Positions 1 through 6,702 are shown, counted from the first letter of the stretch. The stretch is DNA of 11,308 bases from Acidimicrobiia bacterium (GCA_029857855.1 JAOUGG010000029.1:1-11308); one strand, 5' to 3'. The notes: a model not told the origin generated them from the sequence alone. Numbers and translations: made by a program.

Positions 1-138
1 GCGGTGGAAACCGCACTCGCCGAACTCGATCTGACGATCGACAATCAGATGACCGTCGCCGAGGCGGCGGCCGACGATGATTCCGACGAAACACCGGCGG
101 CCGAAGCCACCGAGTCCGATCCGGACTTCACGGGCTGA
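1..138 (+). CDS. C-terminal end of an unidentified protein (5' truncated by window edge)
   Basis: Frame 1 is open from the first base to a TGA at 136-138 and gives 45 residues. The first part (AVETALAELDLTIDNQMTV) looks like the end of a folded domain. It is followed by an acidic, Ala/Glu/Asp-rich low-complexity tail ending in DPDFTG. The tail resembles the disordered acidic C-termini common in high-GC actinobacterial cytosolic proteins. I do not recognise the family from so short a piece. The last 62 bases are also read in another frame as the N-terminus of the L,D-transpeptidase gene. That supports either a real overlap or a misplaced start of the second gene. That this is coding is inferred only from the open frame and its composition. 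Confidence 0.5.
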   Translation, partial: AVETALAELDLTIDNQMTVAEAAADDDSDETPAAEATESDPDFTG

Positions 139-1045
139 GGCGTCGGTACGGCCGGTAGCGGCCGTACGGAGACTGCTCGGAACGGGAGCCACGCTCGCCG
201 CCATCGTGGCGGCGACGTGGCTGCCGACCGCGTGCCTCAACGACGACCCGGCTGTCGTGTCGACCGTTTCGGCAAACCGCGCCGAGTCGACCGCCTCCAC
301 CGCATCAACGCCGGCGGCCGATCCCCAACCGACGACGGAACCGACCACGGAACCCGAACCGGCCGCCGAACAGCGGTCGTCGGACACGCTGGTCGCCCAC
401 GTGATCGACAACGAGGTCGTGGCCTATGCCGGCCCGGCGTCGAGCCGGGTGATCAGCTCCTTCACCAACCCCAACCGCCACGGCACCGAGCTGGTCTTCC
501 AGGTGCTGGCCGAGCCGGGTTCGGGACTGGTCGAATCGGGCTGGCTTCCGGTCCTGTTGCCGATGCGACCCAACGGGACCGTCGGCTGGATCCGGGCCGA
601 AGAGGTGGACCTGACCCGGAATCCGTATCGGATCGAGGTCGACGTCGACGACTTCACCCTGACGGTGTTCCGCAACGACGAGCTGTACTTCCGAACCGTC
701 GTCGGTATCGGCGAGGGCGACACGCCGACACCCTACGGGTCGTTCTACCTCACGGATCTGCTGCGCCCGTCGGATCCGACCGGCATCTACGGTCCCTACG
801 CCTACGGCCTGTCGGGATTCAGCGAGTCACTGGCATCGTTCAACGGCGGGGCGGGGGTCATCGGGATCCACGGCACCAACCAGCCGTCCGCGCTCGGCAC
901 CAGGGTCAGCCATGGCTGCATCCGGGTGTCGAACACGTCGATCTCCGAGATGGCGACGTTCCTGCCGTTGGGTACCCCGGTGACCATCGGCGATGAGCCC
1001 GGTCGCCACACCGGGAATGACCACCACCGCGGCGCGGCCGGATAG
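77..1045 (+). CDS. Secreted L,D-transpeptidase (YkuD domain) with SH3-like domain
   Basis: YkuD-family L,D-transpeptidases cross-link peptidoglycan stem peptides (3-3 links) or attach proteins to them, outside the membrane. The 322-residue product has an Arg/Pro-rich N-terminus, a hydrophobic segment at about 34-50, and LPTAC ending at Cys53. The latter is lipobox-like but has Pro at -3, so lipidation is uncertain. A Thr/Pro/Glu-rich linker spans about 60-102. An SH3-like region follows (about 106-178, ending GTVGWIRAEEVDL), then the catalytic domain (about 183-304). HGTN at 265-268 and SHGCIRV at 278-284 give the catalytic His279 and Cys281. ATG at 77 is the only ATG, GTG or TTG that keeps the hydrophobic segment whole, although it lies inside the upstream gene. 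The RR ahead of the hydrophobic stretch is only weakly Tat-like. The family call is secure; lipoprotein status is not. Confidence 0.93.
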   Translation: MIPTKHRRPKPPSPIRTSRAEASVRPVAAVRRLLGTGATLAAIVAATWLPTACLNDDPAVVSTVSANRAESTASTASTPAADPQPTTEPTTEPEPAAEQRSSDTLVAHVIDNEVVAYAGPASSRVISSFTNPNRHGTELVFQVLAEPGSGLVESGWLPVLLPMRPNGTVGWIRAEEVDLTRNPYRIEVDVDDFTLTVFRNDELYFRTVVGIGEGDTPTPYGSFYLTDLLRPSDPTGIYGPYAYGLSGFSESLASFNGGAGVIGIHGTNQPSALGTRVSHGCIRVSNTSISEMATFLPLGTPVTIGDEPGRHTGNDHHRGAAG

Positions 1046-1048
1046 TTT
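1043..1048 (+). promoter_or_regulatory. Candidate -10 element for a leaderless aminotransferase mRNA
   Basis: TAGTTT lies at exactly -12 to -7 relative to the ATG at 1055, matching the TANNNT pattern of leaderless actinobacterial promoters. Its TAG is also the stop codon of the transpeptidase gene. No convincing -35 is seen, and there is no Shine-Dalgarno sequence before the ATG. The genes are only 9 bases apart, so read-through from upstream is equally possible. Confidence 0.3.
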
Positions 1049-1054
1049 CGATCC

Positions 1055-2026
1055 ATGCCCGATATCGCACCCGACGCCCCGTCCGACTCCCGAGCCGGCG
1101 CCGATCGCAGCACCCACGCCGCCGTGCCGGATCCGCGCAACGCCAACGTGGAGATCTACATCAACGGCGAGTTCTTCCCTCGGGCGGAGGCGAGGATCTC
1201 GGTGTTCGACTCGGGCTTCCTGGTCGGCGACGGGATCTGGGAGGGTCTGCGCCTCCACCACGGTCACTTCGCGTTTCTGGATCGCCACCTCGATCGGCTG
1301 TACGCCGGGGCCGCCGCCACCAGCATCGACATCGGCCCGCGATCCGGGATCGTCGAGGCGCTCCACGCCACCATCGAGCGCAACGGCATGGTCGACGACG
1401 TCCACGTCCGGCTCATGATCACCCGGGGCAACAAGAAGACGCCCTCGCAGCACCCGTCGAACGTCATCGGCGGGCCCAACATGGTGATCATCGCCGAACA
1501 CAAGAAGGCCGACCCGTCGGTCATCGACGCCGGCCTCAACCTCTTCACCGCCACCGTTCGGCGCCCACCGCCCGACACCCTCGACCAACGGCTCAACTGC
1601 CACTCGAAGCTCCACGAGGTGATCGCCCTGATCCAGGCGGTGAACGCAGGAGCCGACGAGGCGTTGATGCTGGATCCCACGGGCGCGGTGGCCACCTGCA
1701 ACGCGACCAACTTCTTCATCGCCTCCGACGGCGAGCTCTGGACCTCGACCGGTCACTACAATCTCCACGGCATCACCCGGGCCGTCGTCCTCGAGGCGGC
1801 GGAGGCCGACGGCATCACGACCCGTCAGACATCGTTCTCCCTGACCGACGTCTACTCAGCCGACGAGGCATTCGCCACCGGCACCTTCGGCGGGCTGACC
1901 CCGGTACGCACCGTGGACGGCCACACGATCGGAAACGGCGACACGACGATGATCGACCGGCTGCGGGCCCTCTACACCGCGGCGGTCGAGGCCGACATCG
2001 CCGGCCGGATCAAGGGCGCACCATGA
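1055..2026 (+). CDS. Class IV aminotransferase-like protein (BCAT/D-AAT fold), atypical active site
   Basis: The 323-residue product has the fold-type IV PLP framework: EIYINGEFFPRAEARISVFD (33-52), GDGIWEGLRL (58-67), RLMITRGN (119-126), AGADEALMLD (198-207), LHGITR (237-242) and ATGTFGGLTPV (274-284), the last a PLP phosphate-binding type loop. Related enzymes transaminate branched-chain or D-amino acids or act as aminodeoxychorismate lyases. Two key positions deviate. In an ungapped alignment of LNCHSKLHEVIA (180-191) to the usual K-x-x-N-x-L-x-x-V-L-A motif, Asn181 falls on the PLP lysine; Lys185 (or Arg179) is nearby. The Glu of the usual EG-x-x-x-N motif is replaced by Thr214 in VATCNATNFF. 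Activity is therefore uncertain. The ATG follows the upstream stop by 9 bases, and about 30 N-terminal residues precede the conserved domain; GTG at 1151 is an alternative start. The stop overlaps the next gene by 4 bases (ATGA), so the two are probably co-translated. Confidence 0.85.
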   Translation: MPDIAPDAPSDSRAGADRSTHAAVPDPRNANVEIYINGEFFPRAEARISVFDSGFLVGDGIWEGLRLHHGHFAFLDRHLDRLYAGAAATSIDIGPRSGIVEALHATIERNGMVDDVHVRLMITRGNKKTPSQHPSNVIGGPNMVIIAEHKKADPSVIDAGLNLFTATVRRPPPDTLDQRLNCHSKLHEVIALIQAVNAGADEALMLDPTGAVATCNATNFFIASDGELWTSTGHYNLHGITRAVVLEAAEADGITTRQTSFSLTDVYSADEAFATGTFGGLTPVRTVDGHTIGNGDTTMIDRLRALYTAAVEADIAGRIKGAP

Positions 2027-2757
2027 CCAGGCGGATCAACATCTGGTCGAGCCCCCGGAACGTGTCGACGGCGATCATGTACTCGTTCCGTCAGCGTTCC
2101 GACACCACGGTGGTCGACGAACCTCTCTATGCCCACTATCTGGCCGTCACCGGTCGGGATCACCCGGGTCGTGACGATGTACTGGCCACCCAGTCGGCCG
2201 ACATCGGCGCGGTCGTGGACGACGTCATCCTGGCCGACTATCCCACCCCGGTCGTGTTCTTCAAGCAGATGGCGAAGCATCTCGCCGGCGTCGACCCGAG
2301 CGTGACGTCCGAGGTCCTGTTCGGCCGCTGCGACAACGTCATCCTCACCCGTGATCCGTTCGACATGTTGACGTCGTTCCAGGTGCGGATCCCCGACGCC
2401 GACGTCGACGAGACGGGCTTCGTCGAGCTGCTCGAGATCCTGGAGCACATCCTCGACTCCGGCCACGAACCGATCGTGTTGGACTCCAAACTGCTGTTGC
2501 AGAACCCGGGACCGGTGCTGCGTCGACTCTGTGAGCGGCTCGACCTCCCTTTCGATGAGGCGATGATGAGCTGGCCCGCCGGCCCGAAACCGGAGGACGG
2601 CGCCTGGGCCCGCTACTGGTATGACAGCGTGCACCGCTCCACCGGGTGGGCGCCGTGGAAACCGAAGAACGCCACCCTCCTCCCCCATCTCCAGTCGGTG
2701 CTCGACGAGGTCGAGCCGATGTACGAGCGCCTACTCCCCTACTGCATCACCGGTTGA
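2023..2757 (+). CDS. Sulfotransferase-like P-loop protein coupled to the aminotransferase
   Basis: The 244-residue product starts with INIWSSPRNVSTAIMYSF (5-22). Its SSPRNVST occupies the place of the 5'-phosphosulfate-binding loop of PAPS-dependent sulfotransferases. LTRDPFDMLTSF (108-119) matches the 3'-phosphate-binding strand-helix element. VVDEPLYAHYL (30-40) and the aromatic stretch ARYWYDSVHRSTGW (196-209) are conserved-looking and probably family-specific. The usual role would be transfer of sulfate from PAPS to a hydroxyl or amine. The acceptor is unknown, and a non-sulfotransferase P-loop function cannot be excluded. There is no signal peptide or membrane segment, so it is cytosolic. 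The ATG lies inside the stop of the aminotransferase gene (ATGA), which implies translational coupling and a shared pathway. Its 3' end overlaps the convergent transporter gene by 27 bases. Confidence 0.82.
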   Translation: MTRRINIWSSPRNVSTAIMYSFRQRSDTTVVDEPLYAHYLAVTGRDHPGRDDVLATQSADIGAVVDDVILADYPTPVVFFKQMAKHLAGVDPSVTSEVLFGRCDNVILTRDPFDMLTSFQVRIPDADVDETGFVELLEILEHILDSGHEPIVLDSKLLLQNPGPVLRRLCERLDLPFDEAMMSWPAGPKPEDGAWARYWYDSVHRSTGWAPWKPKNATLLPHLQSVLDEVEPMYERLLPYCITG

Positions 2758-3744
2758 GCGGATCACCGGTTCGGCTCGGCGCCGTGACGCCAGCAGGGCA
2801 CCGGCGGTGATCAGCGCCGCCCCGCCCAACGCCAGCGGGGCCACCTCGTCGTCGCGGATCGCAACGCCGAGAATCAGCGAGACGACCGGGATCAGGTAGG
2901 TGATCAGCGAGGCCCGGAGCGAGCCAACCCGCCCGACCAGGGTTGACATGATCCAATAGGCCAAGCCGGTCCCGACCACGCCGAGCACCGCCACCGGGAT
3001 GACCACGCCGGGCCGCCAGTCGTTGGCGCCGAGATCGCGGAGGCCGACGGGGATCAGCCAGACCGAGGCCAGTCCCAGCACCCAGCTCATCAGCGTGATA
3101 CCGCCGTAGCGATGCTGGAGCGGCGCCGCGAGGTTGATGGCGAAGCCGTAGCAGACGGTGGCCACCAGCACCATGGCGACGCCGAGGGCCTGCGACTGGC
3201 CGTCGCGGATCGACGGCAGGCTCAACAGGACAAGTCCGACGAATCCGAGGGCGATGCCCACCATCTGCTGCCCGCTCGGCAGCCTGCGGTGGAGCAGAAC
3301 CGAGACCACGCCGACGAACACCGGGGTGGCCCCATTGAGCAGGCCCGTCACCGCCGAGTTGATGTGCTGCTGGGCCAGCGGGAACAGCGTGAACGGCAGA
3401 GCGACCCACAGCACTGACAGCCCGACGATCATCGGCCAATCGGCCCGATCCACCGGGCCACCTCCCGCCGGCGACGCCGCCGGTCGACGGCGCCGGACCC
3501 CACGGACCACCCACAACGTCACCGCGCCGGCCGAAACCCGGAAAAAGGTGACCATGCCCGGGGTGAGGCCCTCCAAACCCATGGCGATCAGAAGGAACGA
3601 CGAACCCCAGATGAGCGAGATGCCCACGAACAGCGCCCAATCGATCCCGTTGAAGGCAAGTTCTGTCGTCGGTGCCGGGGGTGCCTTCGTCCGGGCCCCC
3701 TCGGGGGCGCGTGCCGAAGGCGGGCTCGTCGGACGTGTTGACAT
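2731..3744 (-). CDS. EamA/DMT-family membrane transporter
   Basis: The product is 337 residues from ATG at 3744; a GTG directly before it at 3747 would add one residue. After a Pro/Ala-rich cytosolic N-terminus of about 30 residues come about ten hydrophobic helices. They form two EamA repeats, beginning DWALFVGISLIWGSSFLLIA and, in the second half, LGVAMVLVATVCYGFAINLA. WGSSF in the first helix and TGLLNGATPVFVGVVSVLL are typical of the family. The loop before the last helix reads RDDEV where many relatives have a Glu-ending motif. Family members export amino acids or other small metabolites; the substrate here cannot be read from sequence. It is divergent from the aroE-like gene and convergent with the sulfotransferase-like gene. 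Confidence 0.9.
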   Translation of the reverse strand: MSTRPTSPPSARAPEGARTKAPPAPTTELAFNGIDWALFVGISLIWGSSFLLIAMGLEGLTPGMVTFFRVSAGAVTLWVVRGVRRRRPAASPAGGGPVDRADWPMIVGLSVLWVALPFTLFPLAQQHINSAVTGLLNGATPVFVGVVSVLLHRRLPSGQQMVGIALGFVGLVLLSLPSIRDGQSQALGVAMVLVATVCYGFAINLAAPLQHRYGGITLMSWVLGLASVWLIPVGLRDLGANDWRPGVVIPVAVLGVVGTGLAYWIMSTLVGRVGSLRASLITYLIPVVSLILGVAIRDDEVAPLALGGAALITAGALLASRRRAEPVIRSTGDAVGE

Positions 3745-3750
3745 CACCGC

Positions 3751-3778
3751 AGTCTGCCACCCATCGGCTGCGGAGCAA
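3751..3778 (-). promoter_or_regulatory. Candidate leaderless promoter of the EamA gene
   Basis: On the minus strand, TTGCTC (3778-3773) is followed after 16 bases by CAGACT (3756-3751). The -10 then sits at -12 to -7 from the ATG at 3744, so the mRNA would start at the start codon. Matches to the consensus are moderate. It shares an 83-base divergent region with the aroE-like gene. Confidence 0.33.
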
Positions 3779-3792
3779 GCGGATTTCGGACT

Positions 3793-3821
3793 TCGTCACC
3801 CCGTCGAACAGCAGCTACCGT
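3793..3821 (+). promoter_or_regulatory. Candidate leaderless promoter of the aroE-like gene
   Basis: TCGTCA (3793-3798) and TACCGT (3816-3821) are separated by 17 bases. The -10 is at exactly -12 to -7 from GTG 3828. This supports GTG 3828 as both transcription and translation start, over the longer in-frame options at 3672 and 3736, which would run into the divergent transporter gene. Confidence 0.42.
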
Positions 3822-3827
3822 ACCGCT

Positions 3828-4679
3828 GTGGGATTTCTCGACCAGATTGTCGGTTCGTTCAGCACGGGGGCCGACGGCAACCCGACGGTGGCGATGATGG
3901 ACGCCTCGTTCGCCCACGAGGGGCTCGGGTGGCGCTACGTCAACTGTGAGGTCCCACCCGACTCGCTGGCCGCCGCGGTCGCCGGGGCCGCGGCCATGGG
4001 GTGGCGGGGATTCAACTGCTCGATCCCCCACAAGCAGAACGTGATCGCCCATCTCGACGCCCTCGCCCCCGCCGCCGAGGTCTGTCAGGCGGTGAACTGT
4101 GTGGTGGCGGAACCCGACGGGCGCCGGGTGGGCCACAACACCGACGGCCGTGGATTTCTCGATTCGCTGACCGCCAAGCTCGATCCGGCAGGCCGCCGAG
4201 TCCTGTTGATCGGCAGCGGCGGGGCAGCGCATGCCATCGCCGCCGAACTGGCGCTGGCCGGTGCCGGTTCGGTGACCGTCACGTCGCGAAACGCCGGTAC
4301 CGCGGCATCGCTGGTCGATCTTGTCAACGGCGTGGCGCCGGGCGCTGGGCGGCTCCTCGACTGGCCGCCGGGCGCCGACCCGATCGTGGTCCCCGGTGAC
4401 GTCGATGTCGTGGTGCAGGCCACCCCGGTCGGCATGACGCCGAACGACGGCGAGACCGTGCCCGTCGACTGGAGCGGCACCGGAACCGATACGATCGCGG
4501 CCGATGTCGTGATCAACCCGCCTCGAACCCGCTTCCTGACCGAGGCCGCCGCGGCCGGTGCCGTGATGCTCGACGGCACAGGAATGCTGGTCAACCAGGC
4601 GGCGGAGAACATCCGCTTGTGGGCCGGGGTCGACGTCGACCGCTCGGTACTGCGCTCGGCGCTTGAAGCCACCTTCTGA
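3828..4679 (+). CDS. Shikimate dehydrogenase family protein (AroE-like paralogue)
   Basis: AroE-type enzymes reduce 3-dehydroshikimate (or related quinate or aminoshikimate substrates) with NAD(P)H in the cytosol. From GTG 3828 the product is 283 residues, about the usual family length. Catalytic Lys69 in SIPHK (65-69) and Asp106 in NTDG (104-107) are present, as are QAVN (87-90), the Rossmann loop GSGGAAHAIA (129-138), TSRN (152-155), QATPVGM (197-203) and DGTGMLVNQAAENI (249-262). The N-terminal substrate loop differs: canonical S-x-S-P, which holds the shikimate carboxylate, is replaced by N-P-T-V (18-21). This suggests a paralogue with a different or broader substrate rather than the housekeeping aroE, so I give no symbol. 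The start is set by the family N-terminus (GFLDQIVGSF) and the leaderless promoter. An oxidoreductase gene follows 58 bases downstream on the same strand. Confidence 0.88.
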   Translation: MGFLDQIVGSFSTGADGNPTVAMMDASFAHEGLGWRYVNCEVPPDSLAAAVAGAAAMGWRGFNCSIPHKQNVIAHLDALAPAAEVCQAVNCVVAEPDGRRVGHNTDGRGFLDSLTAKLDPAGRRVLLIGSGGAAHAIAAELALAGAGSVTVTSRNAGTAASLVDLVNGVAPGAGRLLDWPPGADPIVVPGDVDVVVQATPVGMTPNDGETVPVDWSGTGTDTIAADVVINPPRTRFLTEAAAAGAVMLDGTGMLVNQAAENIRLWAGVDVDRSVLRSALEATF

Positions 4680-4707
4680 CCGGCTTTCGAACTGACCGGC
4701 TTCGAAC
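4677..4707 (+). repeat. Short tandem repeat starting at the aroE-like stop codon
   Basis: TGACCGGCTTTCGAAC (4677-4692) is followed directly by TGACCGGCTTCGAAC (4693-4707), identical but for one T. A decayed third copy begins with TGACCG at 4708. The first unit includes the TGA stop of the aroE-like gene. It fills most of the gap before the Shine-Dalgarno sequence of the next gene. Function unknown; it looks like a recent slippage duplication. Confidence 0.7.
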
Positions 4708-4727
4708 TGACCGTCCTCCGAATCGAC

Positions 4728-4731
4728 GAGG
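4728..4731 (+). promoter_or_regulatory. Ribosome binding site deciding the oxidoreductase start
   Basis: GAGG lies 6 bases before ATG 4738. An in-frame TTG at 4732 directly abuts it and is therefore unlikely to be the start. A real Shine-Dalgarno sequence here, unlike at most other genes in the window, fits an internal operon position behind the aroE-like gene. Confidence 0.55.
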
Positions 4732-4737
4732 TTGACC

Positions 4738-5787
4738 ATGGACATCGACATCATGACCGGACCCAACGACTGGGTCGAGACCGCGGCCCTGGCCCGGGCC
4801 ACCGAGGAGGCCGGGTTCTCGGGACTGCTGTTCACCGAAACCTCCCAGGTGCCGTGGATGCAGATCGCCATCGCCTCCCAAGCCGCGGAACGACTGTTCT
4901 TCACCACCGGGATCGCCGTGGCCTTTCCTCGCAGTCCGATGGTCACCGCCGCCACCGCGTATGAGCTGGTCGGCAACACCGGCGGACGGTTCCGCCTCGG
5001 CCTGGGCAGCCAGGTCAAGGCCCACATCACCCGACGGTACGGCGTCGAGTTCGACCGCCCCGCCGCCCGGCTGCGAGACTACGTGCTGGCCGTGAAAGCC
5101 TGCTTCCGGGCCTTCGAGCAGACCGAGAAGTTGGCTTACGACGGCGAGTTCTACCAGCTGAGCCTGCTGCCCCGTGACTGGTCACCACGGCCCCACGGTC
5201 ACGAGATGAAGGTCGACATCTCGGCCGTCGGACCGCTGATGACGAGGGTGGCGGGCGAGGTGGCCGACGGCGTGCACGTCCATCCGCTGCACTCGATGGC
5301 CTACATCGAGAACCGGCTCCTCCCGCTGCTGGCCGAGGGCGCCACGTCGGCCGGACGTTCCGCCGACGACATCGATCTAATGATCCCGGTGTTCACCGTC
5401 ACCGGCGACACCGCCGAGGATAAGGCCCGACAGGCGAGTGCGGCAAAACGGCAGATCGGGTTCTACGGCACCACCCCCAACTACGCCTTCCAGTTCGACG
5501 ATCTGGGTTTCGACGGCACGACCGGTCGCCTGCGGGAGGCGATGAAGGCGGGCGATCTCGACGCCATGGAGGCGGTCATCACCGACGAGATGCTCGACAA
5601 CTACGCCGTTGTCGCCGAGTGGGATGACCTGGCCGACCGTCTCATCGACCGGTACCGGGATCGGGCGGCCCGGATCGTGTTGTACTCGGCGGCCGCCGGC
5701 CTTCGAGGCGACGGCGCCGATGGCGGCACCGACCGGACCGCCGGTCGCTGGGCCGAGGTGGCGAGGGCCGTGCGGGCCGCCTCCTGA
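4738..5787 (+). CDS. LLM-class F420-dependent oxidoreductase (MSMEG_2256-like)
   Basis: Luciferase-like monooxygenase superfamily TIM-barrel enzyme, 349 residues from ATG 4738. Actinobacterial members of this subgroup are predicted to use reduced or oxidised coenzyme F420 for hydride transfer to unknown small molecules. Visible signatures are MDIDIMTGPNDWVETAALA at the N-terminus, TGIAVAFPRSPMV (57-69), GRFRLGLGSQVKAHI (83-97), AVGPLMTRVAGEVADGVHVH (163-182), and RQIGFYGTTPNYAF in the C-terminal third. These match the pattern I know for the family typified by MSMEG_2256. Substrate and direction of reaction are unknown. It probably belongs to the same transcript as the aroE-like gene. It is convergent with the guanidine-hydrolase operon, with only 18 bases between the stop codons. 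Confidence 0.88.
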   Translation: MDIDIMTGPNDWVETAALARATEEAGFSGLLFTETSQVPWMQIAIASQAAERLFFTTGIAVAFPRSPMVTAATAYELVGNTGGRFRLGLGSQVKAHITRRYGVEFDRPAARLRDYVLAVKACFRAFEQTEKLAYDGEFYQLSLLPRDWSPRPHGHEMKVDISAVGPLMTRVAGEVADGVHVHPLHSMAYIENRLLPLLAEGATSAGRSADDIDLMIPVFTVTGDTAEDKARQASAAKRQIGFYGTTPNYAFQFDDLGFDGTTGRLREAMKAGDLDAMEAVITDEMLDNYAVVAEWDDLADRLIDRYRDRAARIVLYSAAAGLRGDGADGGTDRTAGRWAEVARAVRAAS

Positions 5788-5810
5788 CCCACCCACCCCT
5801 CGGGTTCAGG
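5783..5810. terminator. Possible bidirectional terminator hairpin between convergent genes
   Basis: CCTGACCC (5783-5790) can pair with GGGTTCAGG (5802-5810), with one bulged T and an 11-base loop. It contains both convergent stop codons. There is no U-tract on either side, so it would be a non-classical terminator, and part of the symmetry follows simply from TGA facing TCA. Confidence 0.28.
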
Positions 5811-6702
5811 CCCGCAGGAGCGGGCGGGTCAGACACGTCGGTCCGCCTTCACAGGGGATGCACAGCTCGTCGGCGGTGAATGTGCGCACCTCGCAGCCGG
5901 CCGATCGGAGCAGCTCGAGGGTCCCGGGGAACCCTTCGACGGCGATGCAGCGGCGGGGGGCTGTGGCCAGGACGTTGAGGTTCAGCCCACCGGACGCGTC
6001 GAACTCCGACGTTGGGGCGGGCAACAACTCGTAGCCGTCGTCGGTGAGTCGCTGGTGGAGAGCCGTCGGGACCATCGGGGCGTGGACGAGCGCCAGGTCG
6101 GCGTCGAGCGGGCTGATGACCGACAGCAGATGGAGGCAGGCCTCGGGGCCCTTGAAGTAGGGCAGGTCGACGACGAACAGCTCGACCCCCAGCGGGGTCA
6201 TGATGTCGGCCAACTGATCCAGGCCGTGCTGGTTGGTGCGGAAGCCCCGACCGGCCGCCACGGTGGTGTCGTCGATCCAGAACAGGTCGCCGCCCTCGAC
6301 CGTGCCCGGAGCGTCGATCTCGCCCAGGATCGGGATGCCGTTGTGTTCGTAGAACCGCCGATGCAGTCCGGCCTCGTCGATCCGCAGGTCCTTCCCGGGA
6401 CGCAGGATGACCGCGCCCTCACCGACCATGAACGACGGATCGTAGGTGAACACCGAGTCGGCCAGACCATCATCGGGTGGCGTCTGCTCGTCGTCAAGCC
6501 ACAGGATTTCGCAGCCGTCGTCGGTCAACAGATCGACGAACGCCTGATACTGGCCGGCGAGCGTCGGACCGTCGATCGGCTTGTCGTAGTGCCAGCGGCG
6601 ATGGTCGGCGGTGAGAATGGCGCCGGGCCGTCGAAGCGCCACCCGCTGGAGCCGGCGGTGCATCGACGTGACGCCGAATCCCGTTCGGGCCGGTGCGGTC
6701 AT
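5806..6702 (-). CDS. Guanidine-modifying hydrolase (DDAH / arginine deiminase superfamily)
   Basis: The 298-residue cytosolic product belongs to the superfamily of dimethylarginine dimethylaminohydrolase, arginine deiminase and amidinotransferases. These attack the guanidinium carbon of arginine-like compounds through a cysteine thiouronium intermediate. Visible features are LQRVALRRPG (18-27), ADSVFTYDPSFM (81-92) with Asp82 and Asp88, TVEGGDLFWID (134-144), GRGFRTNQHGLDQL (151-164), His191 in CLHLLSVISPLDADL (189-203), and Cys290 in GGPTCLTRPL (286-295). These fit a Cys/His/acidic catalytic set. The substrate could be dimethylarginine, arginine or another guanidino compound; the sequence does not decide. 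Its ATG overlaps the stop of the upstream cysteine hydrolase gene (ATGA), so the two are translationally coupled. Confidence 0.85.
   Translation of the reverse strand: MTAPARTGFGVTSMHRRLQRVALRRPGAILTADHRRWHYDKPIDGPTLAGQYQAFVDLLTDDGCEILWLDDEQTPPDDGLADSVFTYDPSFMVGEGAVILRPGKDLRIDEAGLHRRFYEHNGIPILGEIDAPGTVEGGDLFWIDDTTVAAGRGFRTNQHGLDQLADIMTPLGVELFVVDLPYFKGPEACLHLLSVISPLDADLALVHAPMVPTALHQRLTDDGYELLPAPTSEFDASGGLNLNVLATAPRRCIAVEGFPGTLELLRSAGCEVRTFTADELCIPCEGGPTCLTRPLLRA

Noticed and set aside
827..1768. A 313-codon minus-strand open frame opposite the transpeptidase and aminotransferase genes
   Set aside because: It runs across two well-supported plus-strand genes and their junction and shows no family signature.
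3672..3827. N-terminal extension of the AroE-like protein
   Set aside because: It would overlap the transporter start and adds 52 residues unlike the family; the leaderless promoter fits GTG 3828.
3744..5030. A 428-codon open frame on the minus strand opposite the aroE-like and first oxidoreductase genes
   Set aside because: The plus-strand genes have clear catalytic motifs; this frame has low-complexity Gly/Arg/His/Asp content and no recognisable family.
5811..5824. CCCGC/GCGGG hairpin near the end of the guanidine hydrolase gene
   Set aside because: It lies inside the coding sequence and has a 5-base stem; it is better explained by codon composition than by a terminator.
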